Source: Mucilaginibacter sp. (GTDB taxonomy: Bacteria > Bacteroidota > Bacteroidia > Sphingobacteriales > Sphingobacteriaceae). From it: a DNA stretch of 53,729 nucleotides. Within the stretch, counting starts at the first letter, position 1. The number at the start of each line of letters is the position of its first letter. Below, one piece after another: positions 53,315 through 53,729 of this stretch. Location: positions 1 to 53,729 of the forward strand of contig JANXTT010000081.1 of assembly GCA_025352225.1 (NCBI GenBank), given 5' to 3'. The notes under the pieces are model-generated. The model was not told the DNA's origin. It worked only from the letters and a program-made list of their open reading frames with translations, and did not search any database. The position numbers were made by a program, and so were the translations under genes.

Positions 53315-53729
53315 TTAACAGGCCGCGTTTGGTGGTTTGCTGGGCGACTCAATGAAAGGTTCAATGAGCAATGCAGTTATAGGGCGGAAATTGGGTTTGA
53401 ATAAATTACCAATTTGAATATATTGGTAATGGGCTATTTGATAGCTATATTCATTGCCGGGATTGCCTTTTTTGGCAGCAGAATCGTGCCCCTTTTTGTT
53501 TGCGGGGATATCACTAATATCTTTTGTGATCACAACATTAGCCTTGGATAACCTTGTTTTTACCGTATTGGGGATACATATAAAGGAAACGGTATCACTA
53601 CTCATTTTCAATTTTACGTACCGATAATAAGTTCCATGAAGTTGTATCTGACCCTGAGCCTGTTCATATTCAGACCAATCAGAAATATAAGGCTGATGTA
53701 TGGGAATCTTTATTTCAAAAAGCTTTGTG
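53315..53729 (-). CDS. Second copy of the small membrane protein (start outside window)
   Basis: The reverse complement matches the copy at 8892-9290 nearly base for base until GCAAACCACC, then the two diverge. The N-terminal part with the membrane segment lies beyond the window. By hand count there are 15 substitutions over about 399 bases, 12 of them synonymous, plus one deletion and one insertion nearby that restore the frame (FQTQF versus FKPNF). Its C-terminus reads PPNAAC instead of PPDTNS. Gene order (this gene, then a barrel gene) is the same as at the first copy. Confidence 0.85.
   Translation of the reverse strand, partial: TKLFEIKIPIHQPYISDWSEYEQAQGQIQLHGTYYRYVKLKMSSDTVSFICIPNTVKTRLSKANVVITKDISDIPANKKGHDSAAKKGNPGNEYSYQIAHYQYIQIGNLFKPNFRPITALLIEPFIESPSKPPNAAC

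Noticed and set aside
1..53729. tRNA genes, rRNA genes, CRISPR arrays, insertion sequences or prophage
   Set aside because: None was found on reading: no cloverleaf with a TTCGA-type T-loop in the spacers, no regularly spaced repeats, no transposase or integrase frames.

Overview
The window looks like chromosome of a Bacteroidota bacterium of the Sphingobacteriaceae, most like Mucilaginibacter or Pedobacter; the genus is my inference. The reasons are: AT-rich intergenic DNA, promoters of the Bacteroidota type (TTG about 20 bases before TAnnTTTG) with few Shine-Dalgarno sites, a type IX secretion (T9SS) type B sorting domain, a DUF4293 protein, many small lipoproteins, and a fused ThrA. I see no tRNA, rRNA, insertion sequence, prophage or CRISPR array.

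Layout. 1-8.6 kb: a 5'-truncated unknown gene, an isochorismatase-like hydrolase, recQ, a cytoplasmic metzincin-like protein, murF, a lipoprotein, an NlpC/P60 lipoprotein and a leucine-rich-repeat protein kinase. 8.7-10.7 kb: a small membrane protein and an outer-membrane barrel; a near-identical copy of the small protein sits inverted at the right edge beside another barrel. 10.9-16.4 kb: a SAM riboswitch, metH, a four-helix-bundle (S23/IVP) gene in repeat-like flanks, and metF. 16.4-22.1 kb, opposite strand: thrA-thrB-thrC plus a HAD hydrolase, preceded by what reads as a complete threonine/isoleucine attenuator (leader peptide, antiterminator, terminator). 22.3-29.5 kb: small unknown genes, a T9SS cargo protein, rsgA and a two-gene lipoprotein operon. 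29.5-41.1 kb: dtd, a HAD protein with an altered motif, a flippase, msrB, an NTF2-like protein, sucD, a secreted PPC/DUF296 protein, a dicarboxylate symporter, fabF, an ABC exporter, truA and DUF4293. 41.2-53.7 kb: a GIY-YIG/DUF4357 protein, a DEAD-box RNA helicase, small secreted proteins, gpsA, a TolC/adaptor pair without a pump, a polysaccharide deacetylase, a vanadium-haloperoxidase-like PAP2 lipoprotein, a barrel, and the second copy of the small membrane protein.

How it works together. The centre carries the two branches that leave homoserine: methionine (metH, metF) under a SAM-sensing RNA, and threonine (thrABC) under a translated leader, facing each other across a shared terminator hairpin. 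The rest is mostly core metabolism, envelope and RNA functions. The most notable observations are the thr attenuator, the repeat elements around metH, the S23 gene and metF, the duplicated membrane-protein gene whose differences are mostly synonymous, and several uncharacterised proteins with clear motifs.
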